This document shows positions 7,681-18,440 of a DNA stretch of 64,000 nt, piece by piece. The first letter of the stretch is position 1. Each line of letters begins with the position of its first letter. Origin of the DNA: Actinomycetota bacterium (GTDB lineage: Bacteria > Actinomycetota > Actinomycetes > Nanopelagicales > Nanopelagicaceae); the NCBI GenBank assembly GCA_016870365.1, contig VGBW01000001.1, positions 62,001-126,000 on the forward strand, given 5' to 3'. The notes below the pieces were generated by a model. It did not search any database. It was not told the origin of the DNA and saw nothing but the letters and a program-made list of their open reading frames with translations. Both the position numbers and the translations under genes were made by a program.

Positions 7681-10600
7681 GTGTATTTGAAGAGCATTAC
7701 CCTGAAGGGCTTTAAGTCCTTCGCCGCTCCAACCACCCTGAAGTTCGAGCCCGGGATCACCTGCGTGGTGGGACCCAATGGTGCGGGCAAGAGCAATGTG
7801 GTTGATGCTCTCTCCTGGGTTATGGGTGAGCAAGGAGCAAAGAGTCTGCGCGGCGGAAAGATGGAAGATGTAATCTTCGCAGGAACCTCCGGGCGCGCGC
7901 CTCTTGGGCGAGCAGAAGTTTCAGTAACTATTGATAACACCGATGGCGCATTGCCTATCGAATTTACTGAAGTAGCTATCTCAAGGACTCTTTTTAGAAA
8001 TGGCCAGAGTGATTATCAAATCAATGGCGAATCCACACGCCTACTAGACATTCAAGAGCTATTGAGTGATAGCGGCATTGGCCGTGAGATGCATGTGATA
8101 GTTGGACAAGGACAACTTGATGCCATCCTTACTGCAAACCCAGAGGAGCGTAGGGGATTTATTGAAGAAGCGGCCGGAATTTTGAAACACCGCAAGAGAA
8201 AAGAGAAAGCCTTAAGAAAACTAGAGTCCATGCAAGGCAATATGTCTCGAGTTCAGGATTTAACCAATGAATTAAGAAGACAGCTTAGGCCTCTTGGCAA
8301 GCAGGCAGAGGTGGCTAGGAAAGCTCTTGTAATACAGGCCGACCTAAGAGACTCCAGGCTAAGGCTCTTGGCCGATGACTTGATTTCCTTTAGTTCAACT
8401 CTAAGTTCAGAAGTTGCAGATGAGACTGCTCTTCGCCAAAGGCGTAGTGAGGTTGAACAAGAGCTCGATAAACTGCGCAGTAGAGAGATTGAGTTAGATC
8501 AGATAGCGGTGACTCAGGGCCCAGAGTTAGCACAAGCTCAAGATAATTATTACAGCCTAACTGCTCAGAAAGAAAAGTTAAGAGGAACACAGAACTTAGC
8601 ATCAGAGCGCGCACGATTCTTAGCTGAGGAAGTAGAGGAGGCAAGAGCATCGGGTCGAGATCCTGAAGCACTTGAATCAGAAGCGAAAGTCTTGAGAGGG
8701 GAAGAATCAGTTCTGCAAGGTTCATGCGACAGAGCACGAGATGAGTTGGTCACAGCAAGTAATAGCGTTGCTCAATTAGAAGAGCGGCTAAAACGAGAGG
8801 AAGATCGAGTAGCAGCGGCACAGAGAGCTCTTGCTGATTATCGAGAGGGAACTGCCCGACAAGAAGGTCATATCAAGTCTTTGCAATCTCGCATCGATGG
8901 CGCAGGATCTGAAATCAATCGCCTAGAAAGTGCTCTTGCAGGAGCTCGGACCAGAGTTTCTAAATCGAAAGTTGAATTTGCACGTCTTGAAAGTGAGATT
9001 GCTGGCATTGATGCCGGAGAGCTTGGACTGGATGCTGAGTTTGAAAGAGCAAAGAATGGACTAGATTCCAGTCGGTCGCATCTTGAAGAGTTAAGAAGCG
9101 CCCTCTCTCTAGCAGAGCGCTCGAGGGCTGCCTCTGAGGCCAAGATAGATGCCCTTAGACAAGCCACTCTGCATAAAGATGGAAGCGGCGCGCTATTGAC
9201 AAATGATCAGGGAATTGTGATTCGTGGCAGCCTAGCTTCGCTATTGACAGTTGAACCTGGCTGGCAGAGCGCAATCACTAATGCCTTAGGATCTTTAGCA
9301 AATGCTCTAGTGCTTCAAGATTTAAGCCAAGTTATCTCAGCGCTTAGCTTCTTGAAATCTAAATCTGCAGGAAGTGCCGAGTTGCTCTTTATATCCGAGG
9401 GTGATGCCAAAGCAATTGTTGAGATACCAGCTGGATATACCCCGCTGGTAAGCAAAGTTTCGTCAGCGACCCTAAACTCCATCTTGCCGACTCTTTTTTC
9501 AGGTTTCGTTGCCGCTGAGTCGCTAAAGCAAGCTAGTGAGATAGTCTCTACTAATCCCTCCCTGATTGCGGTGACCCGCGAGGGTGACTTGATTGGAAGA
9601 GGACGAGCAAGTGGCGGATCATCTGCGCGCACCTCATTAATCGAGATCTCTGAAATGATTGAAAAAGGCGAGATAGAGCTGCATAGACATGCACATGATT
9701 GCGATCGAATCCACTTTGGGATTTCGTCTGCAGAAACAAAAGTAAGAACAGATCAAGCAACCTATGATCAAGCTCTAGCAAGATTAAATGAGTCAGATGC
9801 GGCTATGGCAGCACTTGCCGAGCAGATGGCAGCGGCTAGCCAGGGAGTAAAGAGCGCAACTGGTGAGGTTGAACGATTGGAAAAATCTATCGCTGAGTTG
9901 AAACAAGCCCTAAGTAGCGATCTGGATGAAATAAGTATCGCCAATAGCGAATTTGAAAGAAGTAGCGAGCCCATGGAGCCCGAATTAAGTGCCCTTGAGA
10001 ACCTAAGGGCCACCCTTGCCACAGCAAGAGCGGTTGAAGTAGAGGCGCGTCTTGCTCTTCGAACTATCGAGGAGAGAGTTGCTGCCATTTCACAAAGGGC
10101 TAGAGATCTAGAACTTGCTGCCGCAAATGAGCGACAGGCTACAAGCAATAACATCGCGCGCCGCGCCGCAAGGGCCAGGGGAGCAGTCACTGCCCAAGCG
10201 ATTGCCGATGCTGCTTATGAAGCGCTAATTCAAATTGAAATCTCTATATCAAGGGCCAATAGCGAACGAGAGAGACTTGAGATCGCTCGCTCAAACCGAG
10301 ATGGAGAAATCCTTGCCACGCGCGCAGCAATTAGAGATCTAGGTGTTGAGCTTGATCAATTAACTTCCAGTGTTCATCGTGATGAAATAGCTAGGGCTGA
10401 GCAGAGGCTAAGAATCGAACAACTTGAGATAAAGGCAATGGAAGAATTTGGAGTTGATAGCTCATCTCTCGTGAATGAGTATGGCCCAGATAAGCCAGTT
10501 CCCACCTTCATTGAAGATGACGTTGGCAATGTAATCCAAGGTGAATTCATTCCTTATCTTCGCCAAGAGCAAGAAAAGCGCTTAGCCGTGGCTGAGAAGT

Positions 10601-11226
10601 CCCTAGCACTGCTGGGGAAAATCAATCCCTTAGCACTTGAAGAATTCTCATCCCTTGAGGAGCGTCTAAAGTATCTTGCAGACCAATTAGTAGATCTAAA
10701 GAAGTCTAGGAAAGATCTTCTTGGCATCATCAAATCAGTTGACGATAAAGTTCAAGAGATATTTGAAGAGGCCTTTAAAGACACAGCCCGTGAGTTTGAA
10801 AAGATTTTTCCCCGACTCTTTCCAGGCGGTGAAGGTCACCTGCTGTTAACTGATCCTAGTGATCTACTCAATTCCGGAGTCGATGTTGAAGCTCGTCCTC
10901 CAGGAAAGCGGATTAAGCGCCTTTCACTGCTTTCAGGAGGCGAGCGTTCACTAACTGCAGTCGCACTTCTTATTGCAATCTTTAGGGCAAGGCCAAGTCC
11001 GTTCTATGTCTTAGATGAGGTTGAAGCTTCCCTTGATGATATAAACCTGGGTCGACTGCTTTCAGTTCTAGAGGAGTTGAGACAGTCATCACAATTAATC
11101 ATAGTCACTCACCAAAAGCGAACCATGGAGATTGGCGACACCTTGTATGGCGTGAGCATGCGCAGTGATGGAGTATCAGAAGTTATCTCTCAGCGCCTGC
11201 GTGAGATTGAAACTGAACCCGCCTAA
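7681..11226 (+). CDS. smc: Chromosome segregation protein SMC
   Basis: SMC is the condensin ATPase that compacts and aligns chromosome arms with ScpA and ScpB. The 1181-aa protein has the N-terminal Walker A GPNGAGKSN (residues 31-39), two long coiled coils separated by a hinge at roughly 500-650, the ABC signature LSGGERS near 1083 and Walker B VLDEVEASLDD near 1108. Length matches the usual 1150-1200. The GTG start is fixed by the MYLKSITLKGFKSF family N-terminus and a leaderless -10 element. ftsY follows 2 bp after the stop, as in most actinobacteria. Confidence 0.98.
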   Translation: MYLKSITLKGFKSFAAPTTLKFEPGITCVVGPNGAGKSNVVDALSWVMGEQGAKSLRGGKMEDVIFAGTSGRAPLGRAEVSVTIDNTDGALPIEFTEVAISRTLFRNGQSDYQINGESTRLLDIQELLSDSGIGREMHVIVGQGQLDAILTANPEERRGFIEEAAGILKHRKRKEKALRKLESMQGNMSRVQDLTNELRRQLRPLGKQAEVARKALVIQADLRDSRLRLLADDLISFSSTLSSEVADETALRQRRSEVEQELDKLRSREIELDQIAVTQGPELAQAQDNYYSLTAQKEKLRGTQNLASERARFLAEEVEEARASGRDPEALESEAKVLRGEESVLQGSCDRARDELVTASNSVAQLEERLKREEDRVAAAQRALADYREGTARQEGHIKSLQSRIDGAGSEINRLESALAGARTRVSKSKVEFARLESEIAGIDAGELGLDAEFERAKNGLDSSRSHLEELRSALSLAERSRAASEAKIDALRQATLHKDGSGALLTNDQGIVIRGSLASLLTVEPGWQSAITNALGSLANALVLQDLSQVISALSFLKSKSAGSAELLFISEGDAKAIVEIPAGYTPLVSKVSSATLNSILPTLFSGFVAAESLKQASEIVSTNPSLIAVTREGDLIGRGRASGGSSARTSLIEISEMIEKGEIELHRHAHDCDRIHFGISSAETKVRTDQATYDQALARLNESDAAMAALAEQMAAASQGVKSATGEVERLEKSIAELKQALSSDLDEISIANSEFERSSEPMEPELSALENLRATLATARAVEVEARLALRTIEERVAAISQRARDLELAAANERQATSNNIARRAARARGAVTAQAIADAAYEALIQIEISISRANSERERLEIARSNRDGEILATRAAIRDLGVELDQLTSSVHRDEIARAEQRLRIEQLEIKAMEEFGVDSSSLVNEYGPDKPVPTFIEDDVGNVIQGEFIPYLRQEQEKRLAVAEKSLALLGKINPLALEEFSSLEERLKYLADQLVDLKKSRKDLLGIIKSVDDKVQEIFEEAFKDTAREFEKIFPRLFPGGEGHLLLTDPSDLLNSGVDVEARPPGKRIKRLSLLSGGERSLTAVALLIAIFRARPSPFYVLDEVEASLDDINLGRLLSVLEELRQSSQLIIVTHQKRTMEIGDTLYGVSMRSDGVSEVISQRLREIETEPA

Positions 11227-11228
11227 CC

Positions 11229-12065
11229 ATGGATCTATTTGGCTCTTTCCTCAGAAAGTTCTCCAAGTCAAAAGCATCAATTGAGGATCTAGAGGAATTT
11301 AGGCAGATCCTTATCTCATCAGACATAGGAGTCAAAATCTGCGATGAGATTATAGATTTAGTAAAGCGCGAGAGAAGTGACACCGTTCTATCGGCCATCA
11401 CTAGCGCACTCAAATCTAAATTGACAACATCATTAAGGTCCATCAACTTATCAAGTGATGGCCCAACGGTAATTCTAATTGTGGGAGTCAATGGCACCGG
11501 AAAGACCACTAGTGCGGCTAAGTTAGCCAACTACTTCACAAAAGCCGGCAAGAGAGTCTTATTGGTTGCCGCTGATACTTTTAGGGCGGCGGCAGTTGAC
11601 CAACTTCAAACTTGGGGCCAGCGCATTGGCGTTGAGGTATTAAGTGGTTCAAATGATAGTGATCCGGCAGCAATTGCCTTTGATGGGGCCAAAAGAGCCA
11701 GAGATGAGGGATTTGATTTTCTCATCGTTGATACTGCAGGAAGACTTCATACTAAGAGCAATCTGATGGACGAACTGGCCAAGATTCAAAGAGTTATTGA
11801 AAAGGTGACTCCAGTCAATGAGATTCTATTTGTCCTTGATGGAACCACTGGGCAGAATGGAATCAAGCAGGCTAAGACCTTTGCCACAAGTGTGAATTTG
11901 ACTGGCATCATGGTTACCAAACTTGATGGCTCAACTAAGGGCGGGATTGCAATTGCCACAGAGGCAGCCCTGCAAATACCTTTGAAATTTGTCGGCTCTG
12001 GTGAGGCGCTAGAGGATCTGGTCCCCTTTGATGCCGATGGCTATATCTCAGAACTTTTAACCTAG
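11229..12065 (+). CDS. ftsY: Signal recognition particle receptor FtsY
   Basis: FtsY docks SRP-ribosome complexes at the membrane through its SRP GTPase. The 278-aa protein has the N domain (residues 1-75), the G1 motif GVNGTGKTT near 86, DTAGR near 168 and TKLDG near 229. It lacks the long acidic A domain of E. coli FtsY, so membrane contact would rely on the N-terminal amphipathic helix (MDLFGSFLRKF). It starts 2 bp after smc and partners with Ffh encoded at 13957. Confidence 0.97.
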   Translation: MDLFGSFLRKFSKSKASIEDLEEFRQILISSDIGVKICDEIIDLVKRERSDTVLSAITSALKSKLTTSLRSINLSSDGPTVILIVGVNGTGKTTSAAKLANYFTKAGKRVLLVAADTFRAAAVDQLQTWGQRIGVEVLSGSNDSDPAAIAFDGAKRARDEGFDFLIVDTAGRLHTKSNLMDELAKIQRVIEKVTPVNEILFVLDGTTGQNGIKQAKTFATSVNLTGIMVTKLDGSTKGGIAIATEAALQIPLKFVGSGEALEDLVPFDADGYISELLT

Positions 12066-12067
12066 CC

Positions 12068-12103
12068 GTAACAGAGGCGGGACAACCGTCACATAGGTGA
12101 AAT
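12068..12103 (+). promoter_or_regulatory. Candidate GlnR-like operator upstream of amtB
   Basis: Two units of the form GTNAC-N6-GNNAN occur in tandem: GTAAC (12068) with GGGAC (12079), and GTCAC (12088) with GAAAT (12099). The actinobacterial GlnR consensus is gTnAC-N6-GaAAC. Spacing between the units is 20 bp rather than the usual 22. The site lies between ftsY and amtB, where nitrogen control is expected. Confidence 0.45.
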
Positions 12104-12222
12104 CATCATGAGCCATCAGGGGAAATACTGCTGGAGCATTATCTGACCATTCTCAGAGTCGAGATATATGACCTAAATTGGCAGATACTGCTCTTGGCAG
12201 TACTGGTTGGGAGAAAATAACA

Positions 12223-13856
<1,634 letters not shown>

Positions 13857-13887
13857 TAACTGTCCTTAGCTAGCAAGTAAGAGTGAG

Positions 13888-13923
13888 AAAAGGTGGATTA
13901 CCTCAGCGCGTATCCACCTTTTT
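13888..13923 (+). terminator. Rho-independent terminator after glnB
   Basis: An 11-bp stem (AAAAGGTGGAT, 13888-13898, with ATCCACCTTTT, 13912-13922) encloses a 13-nt loop and ends in a T run. It separates the amtB-glnB operon from ffh. Confidence 0.85.
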
Positions 13924-13943
13924 CTATTTATCTAGCCATTATG

Positions 13944-13956
13944 TAGGCTTAAAGTC
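13944..13956 (+). promoter_or_regulatory. -10 element of ffh
   Basis: TAGGCT (13944-13949) lies 7 nt before the ffh ATG, directly after the glnB terminator, so ffh is probably transcribed as a leaderless or nearly leaderless mRNA. Confidence 0.5.
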
Positions 13957-15411
13957 ATGTTCGAATCCTTAAGCTCCAAGCTCTCTGATCTTCTTGGATC
14001 CTTGCGGAAAAAGGGGCGAATTACTCCAGATGATGTTGAGAGCACCTGTCAAGAGCTTCGAATTGCACTTCTGGAGGCAGATGTTGCCTCAAGCGTCACC
14101 GAATCATTTGTAGAAAGAATTAGATCAAGATCACTCGAAAGACTTCCAGAGATAAGACAATCAACTAATCAATCTGAGGAGATCTATTCGATTATCAAGC
14201 AAGAATTGATCGCAATTCTTGGTGGCCAAGGGCGACGGATCCGATACGCCAAGACTGGTCCGACAATAATTATGTTGGCAGGTCTTCAAGGATCTGGAAA
14301 AACAACCTTGGCTGGGAAAATGGCTCGATTTCTTAAGGAGGAGGGGAATACTCCACTTCTTGTAGCTGCGGACTTACAAAGGCCTAATGCCGTTACTCAA
14401 TTGCAAGTTTTAGCAGATTCAATTCCAGTGCCAATTTTTGCACCGCAAGTAGGTAATGGAATTGGTGATCCAGTAGAAGTGGCCAAGAGCGCAATCACCT
14501 ATGCCCAGGAGAAAGTGCACAATGTAGTAATCGTTGACACCGCAGGACGTCTTGGTATTGATAGTGAGTTAATGCAGCAGGCAAGTTCCATTAGGCAAGC
14601 TATAAACCCGCATGAAGTTCTCTTTGTCGTAGATGCCATGATCGGACAAGATGCACTGACCACCTCAATGGCCTTTTTAGAGGGCGTTGGTTTTGATGGA
14701 GTAGTTTTGACAAAGCTCGATGGTGATGCCAAAGCTGGGGCTGCATTATCAATAGTTGAAGTAACAGGAAAACCAATTCTCTTCACTTCAAGCGGAGAGA
14801 AGTTAACTGACTTTGATTACTTCTATCCCGAGCGTATGGCTTCAAGAATTTTAGGGCTTGGAGATATTGCCACGCTTGCAGAGCAAGCCAAGAAGGCTCT
14901 TGATGGGGATAGCGCTAAGCGATTGGAGGAGAAATTTGTATCAGGGCAGGAATTCACTCTCGAGGACTTCTTGGAGCAATTAGGGGCTATGAAGAAGATG
15001 GGCTCTGTGACCAAACTTCTTGGCTTGTTACCTGGCGCCAATTCTGCAGCTATGAAAAAACAGATGGATAGCATCGATGACATTGAATTAGTTAGATCTC
15101 AAGCCATTGTGCAATCGATGACTCCAGATGAAAGGCGAGATCCAAAAATACTGAATGGTTCGAGGCGAGCACGCATTGCGCGAGGTAGCGGCAGAAGTGT
15201 TACAGAGGTTAATTCTTTAGTGGATCGCTTTTCAGCTGCGCAGAAGGTGATGAAGCAGGTGCGCTCCGGCGGTGGATTGCCTCCAGGAATGGCACTTCCT
15301 GCCGGAGTGAGCCTCCCGGTCGCCGCGCAGAAGAGTTCGCCTAGAACTGCACCTAAGAAGAAGTCACGATCTGGAAATCCCGCAAAGCGTGCAGCCCAAG
15401 AGGGGCGATAG
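13957..15411 (+). CDS. ffh: Signal recognition particle protein Ffh
   Basis: Ffh binds signal peptides and 4.5S RNA and delivers ribosomes to FtsY. The 484-aa protein has the N domain, G1 motif GLQGSGKTT near residue 109, DTAGR near 193, TKLDGDA near 251 and a methionine-rich M domain from about 300 to 440 including the RNA-binding GSGRSVTEVN segment. A Ser/Lys/Pro-rich basic tail of about 30 residues follows. No SRP RNA gene was seen nearby. The smc-ftsY-ffh-rpsP grouping is typical of actinobacteria. Confidence 0.97.
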   Translation: MFESLSSKLSDLLGSLRKKGRITPDDVESTCQELRIALLEADVASSVTESFVERIRSRSLERLPEIRQSTNQSEEIYSIIKQELIAILGGQGRRIRYAKTGPTIIMLAGLQGSGKTTLAGKMARFLKEEGNTPLLVAADLQRPNAVTQLQVLADSIPVPIFAPQVGNGIGDPVEVAKSAITYAQEKVHNVVIVDTAGRLGIDSELMQQASSIRQAINPHEVLFVVDAMIGQDALTTSMAFLEGVGFDGVVLTKLDGDAKAGAALSIVEVTGKPILFTSSGEKLTDFDYFYPERMASRILGLGDIATLAEQAKKALDGDSAKRLEEKFVSGQEFTLEDFLEQLGAMKKMGSVTKLLGLLPGANSAAMKKQMDSIDDIELVRSQAIVQSMTPDERRDPKILNGSRRARIARGSGRSVTEVNSLVDRFSAAQKVMKQVRSGGGLPPGMALPAGVSLPVAAQKSSPRTAPKKKSRSGNPAKRAAQEGR

Positions 15412-15548
15412 ATCTGCCCAATTGGGAAATATGACGGGCTCATGGCAGTATTGACCACCTGTTCAAGGGCCCTCTACCTCTTGACCGGCACTTATCAACG
15501 CAAGAACTTTTTTCTCTTCACTTGGCATCCTACTCAAGGGAGAAAAGA

Positions 15549-15573
15549 TAGGTTCGATTGACTATGCAAGGAG
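15549..15573 (+). promoter_or_regulatory. rpsP -10 element and ribosome-binding site
   Basis: TAGGTT (15549-15554) resembles the -10 hexamers of this window and would start transcription near 15561, giving a leader of about 22 nt with AAGGAG at 15568-15573, 9 nt before the GTG of rpsP. No good -35 is visible. The rest of the 171-bp gap after ffh shows nothing else I can support. Confidence 0.45.
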
Positions 15574-15582
15574 ACAGCCTTA

Positions 15583-16095
15583 GTGGCAGTAAAAATTAGA
15601 TTGGTGCGTTTGGGAAAGATTCGCACCCCGCACTACCGAATTGTTGTCGCAGATTCTCGTAAGGCTCGTAATGGCCTAAAGATCGAGGAGATCGGTCGTT
15701 ACTCACCAGCATCTGATCCTTCGTTAATTGAAGTTGATTCAGATCGCGCCCAGCATTGGCTAAGAAATGGTGCCCAACCAACCCCAGCTGTAGAGGCAAT
15801 TTTGAAAGCAACTGGTGATTGGCAGAAATTCAAGGGAACCACTGGCCAGGAGGGAACCCTTAAGACTCTTCCAGCACGTCCGAGTAAGCGAGTTGCCTAT
15901 GAAGAGGCAGTGAAGGCGGCCAGCAATCAACCGGCAGATGGGGCAACTACTATGAAAAAGCGCGCTGCTGAAAAACTTGCAGCAAAGAGAGCTCCAGTAG
16001 AGGTTGTGGCAGGAGCTGCATCTCCGTCAGAATCTGCACTTGTTGAAGTTGCAGCAGAAGCCGCGCCAACTGAGACTCCAGGTGAGCAACTATGA
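15583..16095 (+). CDS. rpsP: 30S ribosomal protein S16
   Basis: S16 is a small-subunit assembly protein. [26 protein letters not shown] at the N-terminus is diagnostic. The protein is 170 aa, about twice the core length; beyond residue 110 it carries an Ala/Glu/Pro-rich, low-complexity extension, as many actinobacterial S16 proteins do. The GTG start has AAGGAG 9 nt upstream. It heads the operon rpsP-KH-rimM-trmD, and the KH-protein ATG overlaps its stop. Confidence 0.96.
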   Translation: MAVKIRLVRLGKIRTPHYRIVVADSRKARNGLKIEEIGRYSPASDPSLIEVDSDRAQHWLRNGAQPTPAVEAILKATGDWQKFKGTTGQEGTLKTLPARPSKRVAYEEAVKAASNQPADGATTMKKRAAEKLAAKRAPVEVVAGAASPSESALVEVAAEAAPTETPGEQL

Positions 16096-16334
16096 TGATT
16101 GATGAAGCCCTAGAACATTTAGTCAAGGGAATCGTTGATAATCCTGAAGAGGTGATAATCTCTGAAAAAGAGGGGCGACGTGGAACAACTCTTGAGGTAC
16201 GAGTTCATCCAGATGATATTGGCAAGGTAATTGGTCGCAATGGTCGAACAGCAAAGGCGCTACGAACAGTGATTTCAGCTATTGCAGGACGAAGTGTTCG
16301 CGTAGATCTCGTTGAGGAGGATGATGCGCGTTAA
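16092..16334 (+). CDS. KH-domain RNA-binding protein (KhpA/YlqC family)
   Basis: This 80-aa protein is a single KH domain: the [18 protein letters not shown] segment contains the GxxG RNA-binding loop (IGRNGR). Homologues lie between rpsP and rimM in actinobacteria and firmicutes and act with KhpB in RNA binding and cell-division control. The ATG at 16092 overlaps the rpsP stop; a second ATG at 16095 is equally possible. Confidence 0.93.
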   Translation: MMIDEALEHLVKGIVDNPEEVIISEKEGRRGTTLEVRVHPDDIGKVIGRNGRTAKALRTVISAIAGRSVRVDLVEEDDAR

Positions 16335-16349
16335 GCGCGCTTAGTTGAT

Positions 16350-16850
16350 TTGTTTCTTGTTGTAGGTCGCATCGGTCGCGCACATGGAGTGCGCGGAGAG
16401 GCTACAATCGAAATTCACACTGATAATCCAGAAGCTAGATTTGCCATCGGATCGATTCTGAAAACGGATCCCGAAGACAAAGGCCCACTAAAAATAGCAG
16501 CAGCAAAAGTTCACAGCGGAACTCTTCTACTTTCATTCGAAGGCTATCACGATAGAACTGCTGTTGAGACTTTGCGAAATGTGTTACTGCTTGCCGATAT
16601 TAATCCTAAAGAATCCAATATCAGTGAAGATGACTTTCATATCTCTCAAATCTTAGGTTGCAAAGTTATTGATAGAGTAGGGAAAGAGTGGGGAGAGGTC
16701 AAAGAAGTTCTTCAACTGCCATCTCAAGACACATTAGTTGTGGGCTATCAAGGACGGGACTTCCTGATACCATTTGTTAAGCACTTCACTCCAGAAATTG
16801 ATATTGCTAGTAAGATAATTACAGCTGATCACTTAGAGGAGTTAGCGTGA
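16350..16850 (+). CDS. rimM: Ribosome maturation factor RimM
   Basis: RimM assists 30S subunit maturation and binds S19. The 166-aa protein begins with LVVGRIGRAHGVRGEATIE, the typical RimM N-terminus, and contains a PRC-barrel C-terminal domain (DDFHISQILGCKVID onward). The TTG at 16350 is the only start compatible with the family N-terminus; no clear ribosome-binding site is seen, so translation may be coupled to the KH gene 15 bp upstream. The trmD GTG overlaps its stop. Confidence 0.94.
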   Translation: MFLVVGRIGRAHGVRGEATIEIHTDNPEARFAIGSILKTDPEDKGPLKIAAAKVHSGTLLLSFEGYHDRTAVETLRNVLLLADINPKESNISEDDFHISQILGCKVIDRVGKEWGEVKEVLQLPSQDTLVVGYQGRDFLIPFVKHFTPEIDIASKIITADHLEELA

Positions 16851-17524
16851 AGGTTACCGCCATCTCAGTCTTTCCTGAATACTTCTCACCCCTTGAACTA
16901 TCCCTGATTGGTAAAGCTCGTACCCAGTCTTTGATCGATTTCAGGAGTATTAATCTGAGAGATTACACAGCCGATAATCACCATAGCGTTGATGGCACTC
17001 CATATGGCGGGGGGGCAGGAATGGTGATGATGGCCGAGCCATGGGGCAAAGCCATAGACTCAATCCTTGAAAAAGATGAAGAAATTGATCTAATCATTCT
17101 TAGTCCAGCAGGATCTAAGTTCAATCAGAGGCGAGCTGAGCAGTTAAGTCGCGCTAGCCACTTAGTTTTTGCCTGTGGTCGCTATGAAGGAATTGACGCC
17201 CGAGTTGGTGATTATTACCGAGGGGTAAAGGGCGTAAGAGTCCATGAGATTTCCATTGGAGATTATGTGTTAAATGGCGGTGAAGTGGCAGCGCTAGTGA
17301 TCATTGAAGCAGTCAGCAGATTAATTCCTGGAGTAATTGGTAATCCTGCATCATTAGATGAGGAGTCACATAATGAAGTTGGCGCTCTGGAATATCCCAC
17401 ATTCACTAAGCCTGCTAAGTGGAGAGATTTAGACGTTCCTGAAGTATTACTCTCGGGAAATCATGGGCAGATTAAGAAATGGAGGCAGGAGGAGGCCAAG
17501 CGTCGCTCAAATTTGAGCCAATAG
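16847..17524 (+). CDS. trmD: tRNA (guanine-N(1)-)-methyltransferase TrmD
   Basis: TrmD makes m1G37 in tRNAs and so prevents frameshifting. The 225-aa protein shows the SPOUT trefoil-knot motifs: DGTPYGGGAGMVM near residue 50, CGRYEGIDARV near 110 and IGDYVLNGGE near 135. The GTG start overlaps the rimM stop by 4 bp. rplS, which normally follows trmD, is missing; the next gene is a DUF4193 gene after 138 bp. Confidence 0.97.
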   Translation: MKVTAISVFPEYFSPLELSLIGKARTQSLIDFRSINLRDYTADNHHSVDGTPYGGGAGMVMMAEPWGKAIDSILEKDEEIDLIILSPAGSKFNQRRAEQLSRASHLVFACGRYEGIDARVGDYYRGVKGVRVHEISIGDYVLNGGEVAALVIIEAVSRLIPGVIGNPASLDEESHNEVGALEYPTFTKPAKWRDLDVPEVLLSGNHGQIKKWRQEEAKRRSNLSQ

Positions 17525-17662
17525 GCTTAACATCAGGGAATAGTCGCGACACGCCGTGCGTTGGATAAGACAGTCAGCAAGTAGTTGGGCATTATCCGCC
17601 CCGTAGCCGAGTGACTAGAGGGTCTAGCTCTCCGTGAAAAAGAGATTGGTGGTGAGAGATCA

Positions 17663-17956
17663 ATGGCAACTGATTACGACACGCCTCGAAAAACCGATGA
17701 AGAGTTACATGAGGAATCCCTAGAAGAGCTAAAGGCTAGAAGGGCTGAGGCTCAATCAGGTCAGGTTGATCTCGATGAAGAAGAGGCTGAAAACGTTGAG
17801 TTGCCAGGGGCGGATCTATCTGGTGAGGAGTTAGCAGTCCGTGTGGTTCCTAGACAGGATAACGAATTTACCTGCTCTCGTTGCTTCTTAGTCCATCATA
17901 TTACCCAGTTTGCTCGTGGCGATGGGACCAAAGCAGTCTGTAAGGATTGCGCCTAA
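17663..17956 (+). CDS. DUF4193 family protein
   Basis: A 97-aa acidic protein of the actinobacteria-specific DUF4193 family. The N-terminal MATDYDTPRKTDEE and the C-terminal zinc-ribbon-like pairs CSRCF and CKDC are family hallmarks, suggesting metal binding. GGTGAG (17650-17655) precedes the ATG. It converges with the DUF3093 gene, overlapping its stop by 4 bp. Function is unknown. Confidence 0.85.
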   Translation: MATDYDTPRKTDEELHEESLEELKARRAEAQSGQVDLDEEEAENVELPGADLSGEELAVRVVPRQDNEFTCSRCFLVHHITQFARGDGTKAVCKDCA

Positions 17957-18378
17957 GTATCTAGTTTCGCTACAAGCATTTCTGGGTGATTCGAGCTTAT
18001 CAACCAAAAAGGTGTGGGATCACGCTGGTCCGCAATTTCAATCTTCACCCCCTTCTTAACCCAGAAGCGCAGCGCCAGAAAGGCTTGTGGATTGATTCCA
18101 GCTCCGCGATGAAAAGACATCTCCTCCTCATTTAGTGCTATCGCATTCTTAAGGTATTTGGTCTCAATATTGGCCCGTCCAGCTTTAAGGTGAGTTGAAT
18201 CAATTTCAATAGTTAGCGCTGTTGCTAGGTAGAAATAGAGCGTTGAAACGCTCAGAGTAATTGCAGTAACTGCTGTGGCCAGATTTCCAAGAGATGCCCA
18301 GATGGCTAGCAGGATTGATAGGTCAAGGCCGATAACTAGGAAAGTGAGCCAGATTGGCCATCTCATCACCTCGCGCAT
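17953..18378 (-). CDS. DUF3093 family membrane protein
   Basis: A 141-aa protein with two N-terminal hydrophobic helices (from MREVMRWPIWLTFLVIGL through the LYFYLATALTI region) and a cytosolic beta-rich tail, as in the actinobacterial DUF3093 family. An upstream ATG at 18447 would overlap the divergent gene. I chose 18378 because TACTCT lies exactly 6 nt upstream, the pattern of other genes here, and because the family begins at this point. In actinobacteria it is commonly found near dut, as here. Function is unknown. Confidence 0.82.
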   Translation of the reverse strand: MREVMRWPIWLTFLVIGLDLSILLAIWASLGNLATAVTAITLSVSTLYFYLATALTIEIDSTHLKAGRANIETKYLKNAIALNEEEMSFHRGAGINPQAFLALRFWVKKGVKIEIADQRDPTPFWLISSNHPEMLVAKLDT

Positions 18379-18390
18379 GAGATGAGAGTA
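18379..18390 (-). promoter_or_regulatory. Leaderless -10 element of the DUF3093 gene
   Basis: On the minus strand TACTCT (18385-18390) is followed by 6 nt and the ATG at 18378. It decides between two possible starts. Confidence 0.5.
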
Positions 18391-18427
18391 CTTGTCTGCT
18401 CCAGATAGCGCCTGACCATCGGCAAGG

Positions 18428-18440
18428 TAGCCTTCACCCC
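18428..18440 (+). promoter_or_regulatory. -10 element of the thioesterase gene
   Basis: TAGCCT (18428-18433) lies 7 nt before the ATG at 18441, divergent from the DUF3093 promoter. Confidence 0.45.

Noticed and set aside
13957-13972. GTTCGAATCC, like a tRNA T-loop
   Set aside because: It is the second to fifth codon of ffh and has no flanking acceptor or anticodon stems.
17563-17620. RNA gene in the trmD-DUF4193 gap
   Set aside because: Only isolated 5-6 bp pairings are present, with no recognisable tRNA, 6S or SRP RNA structure.
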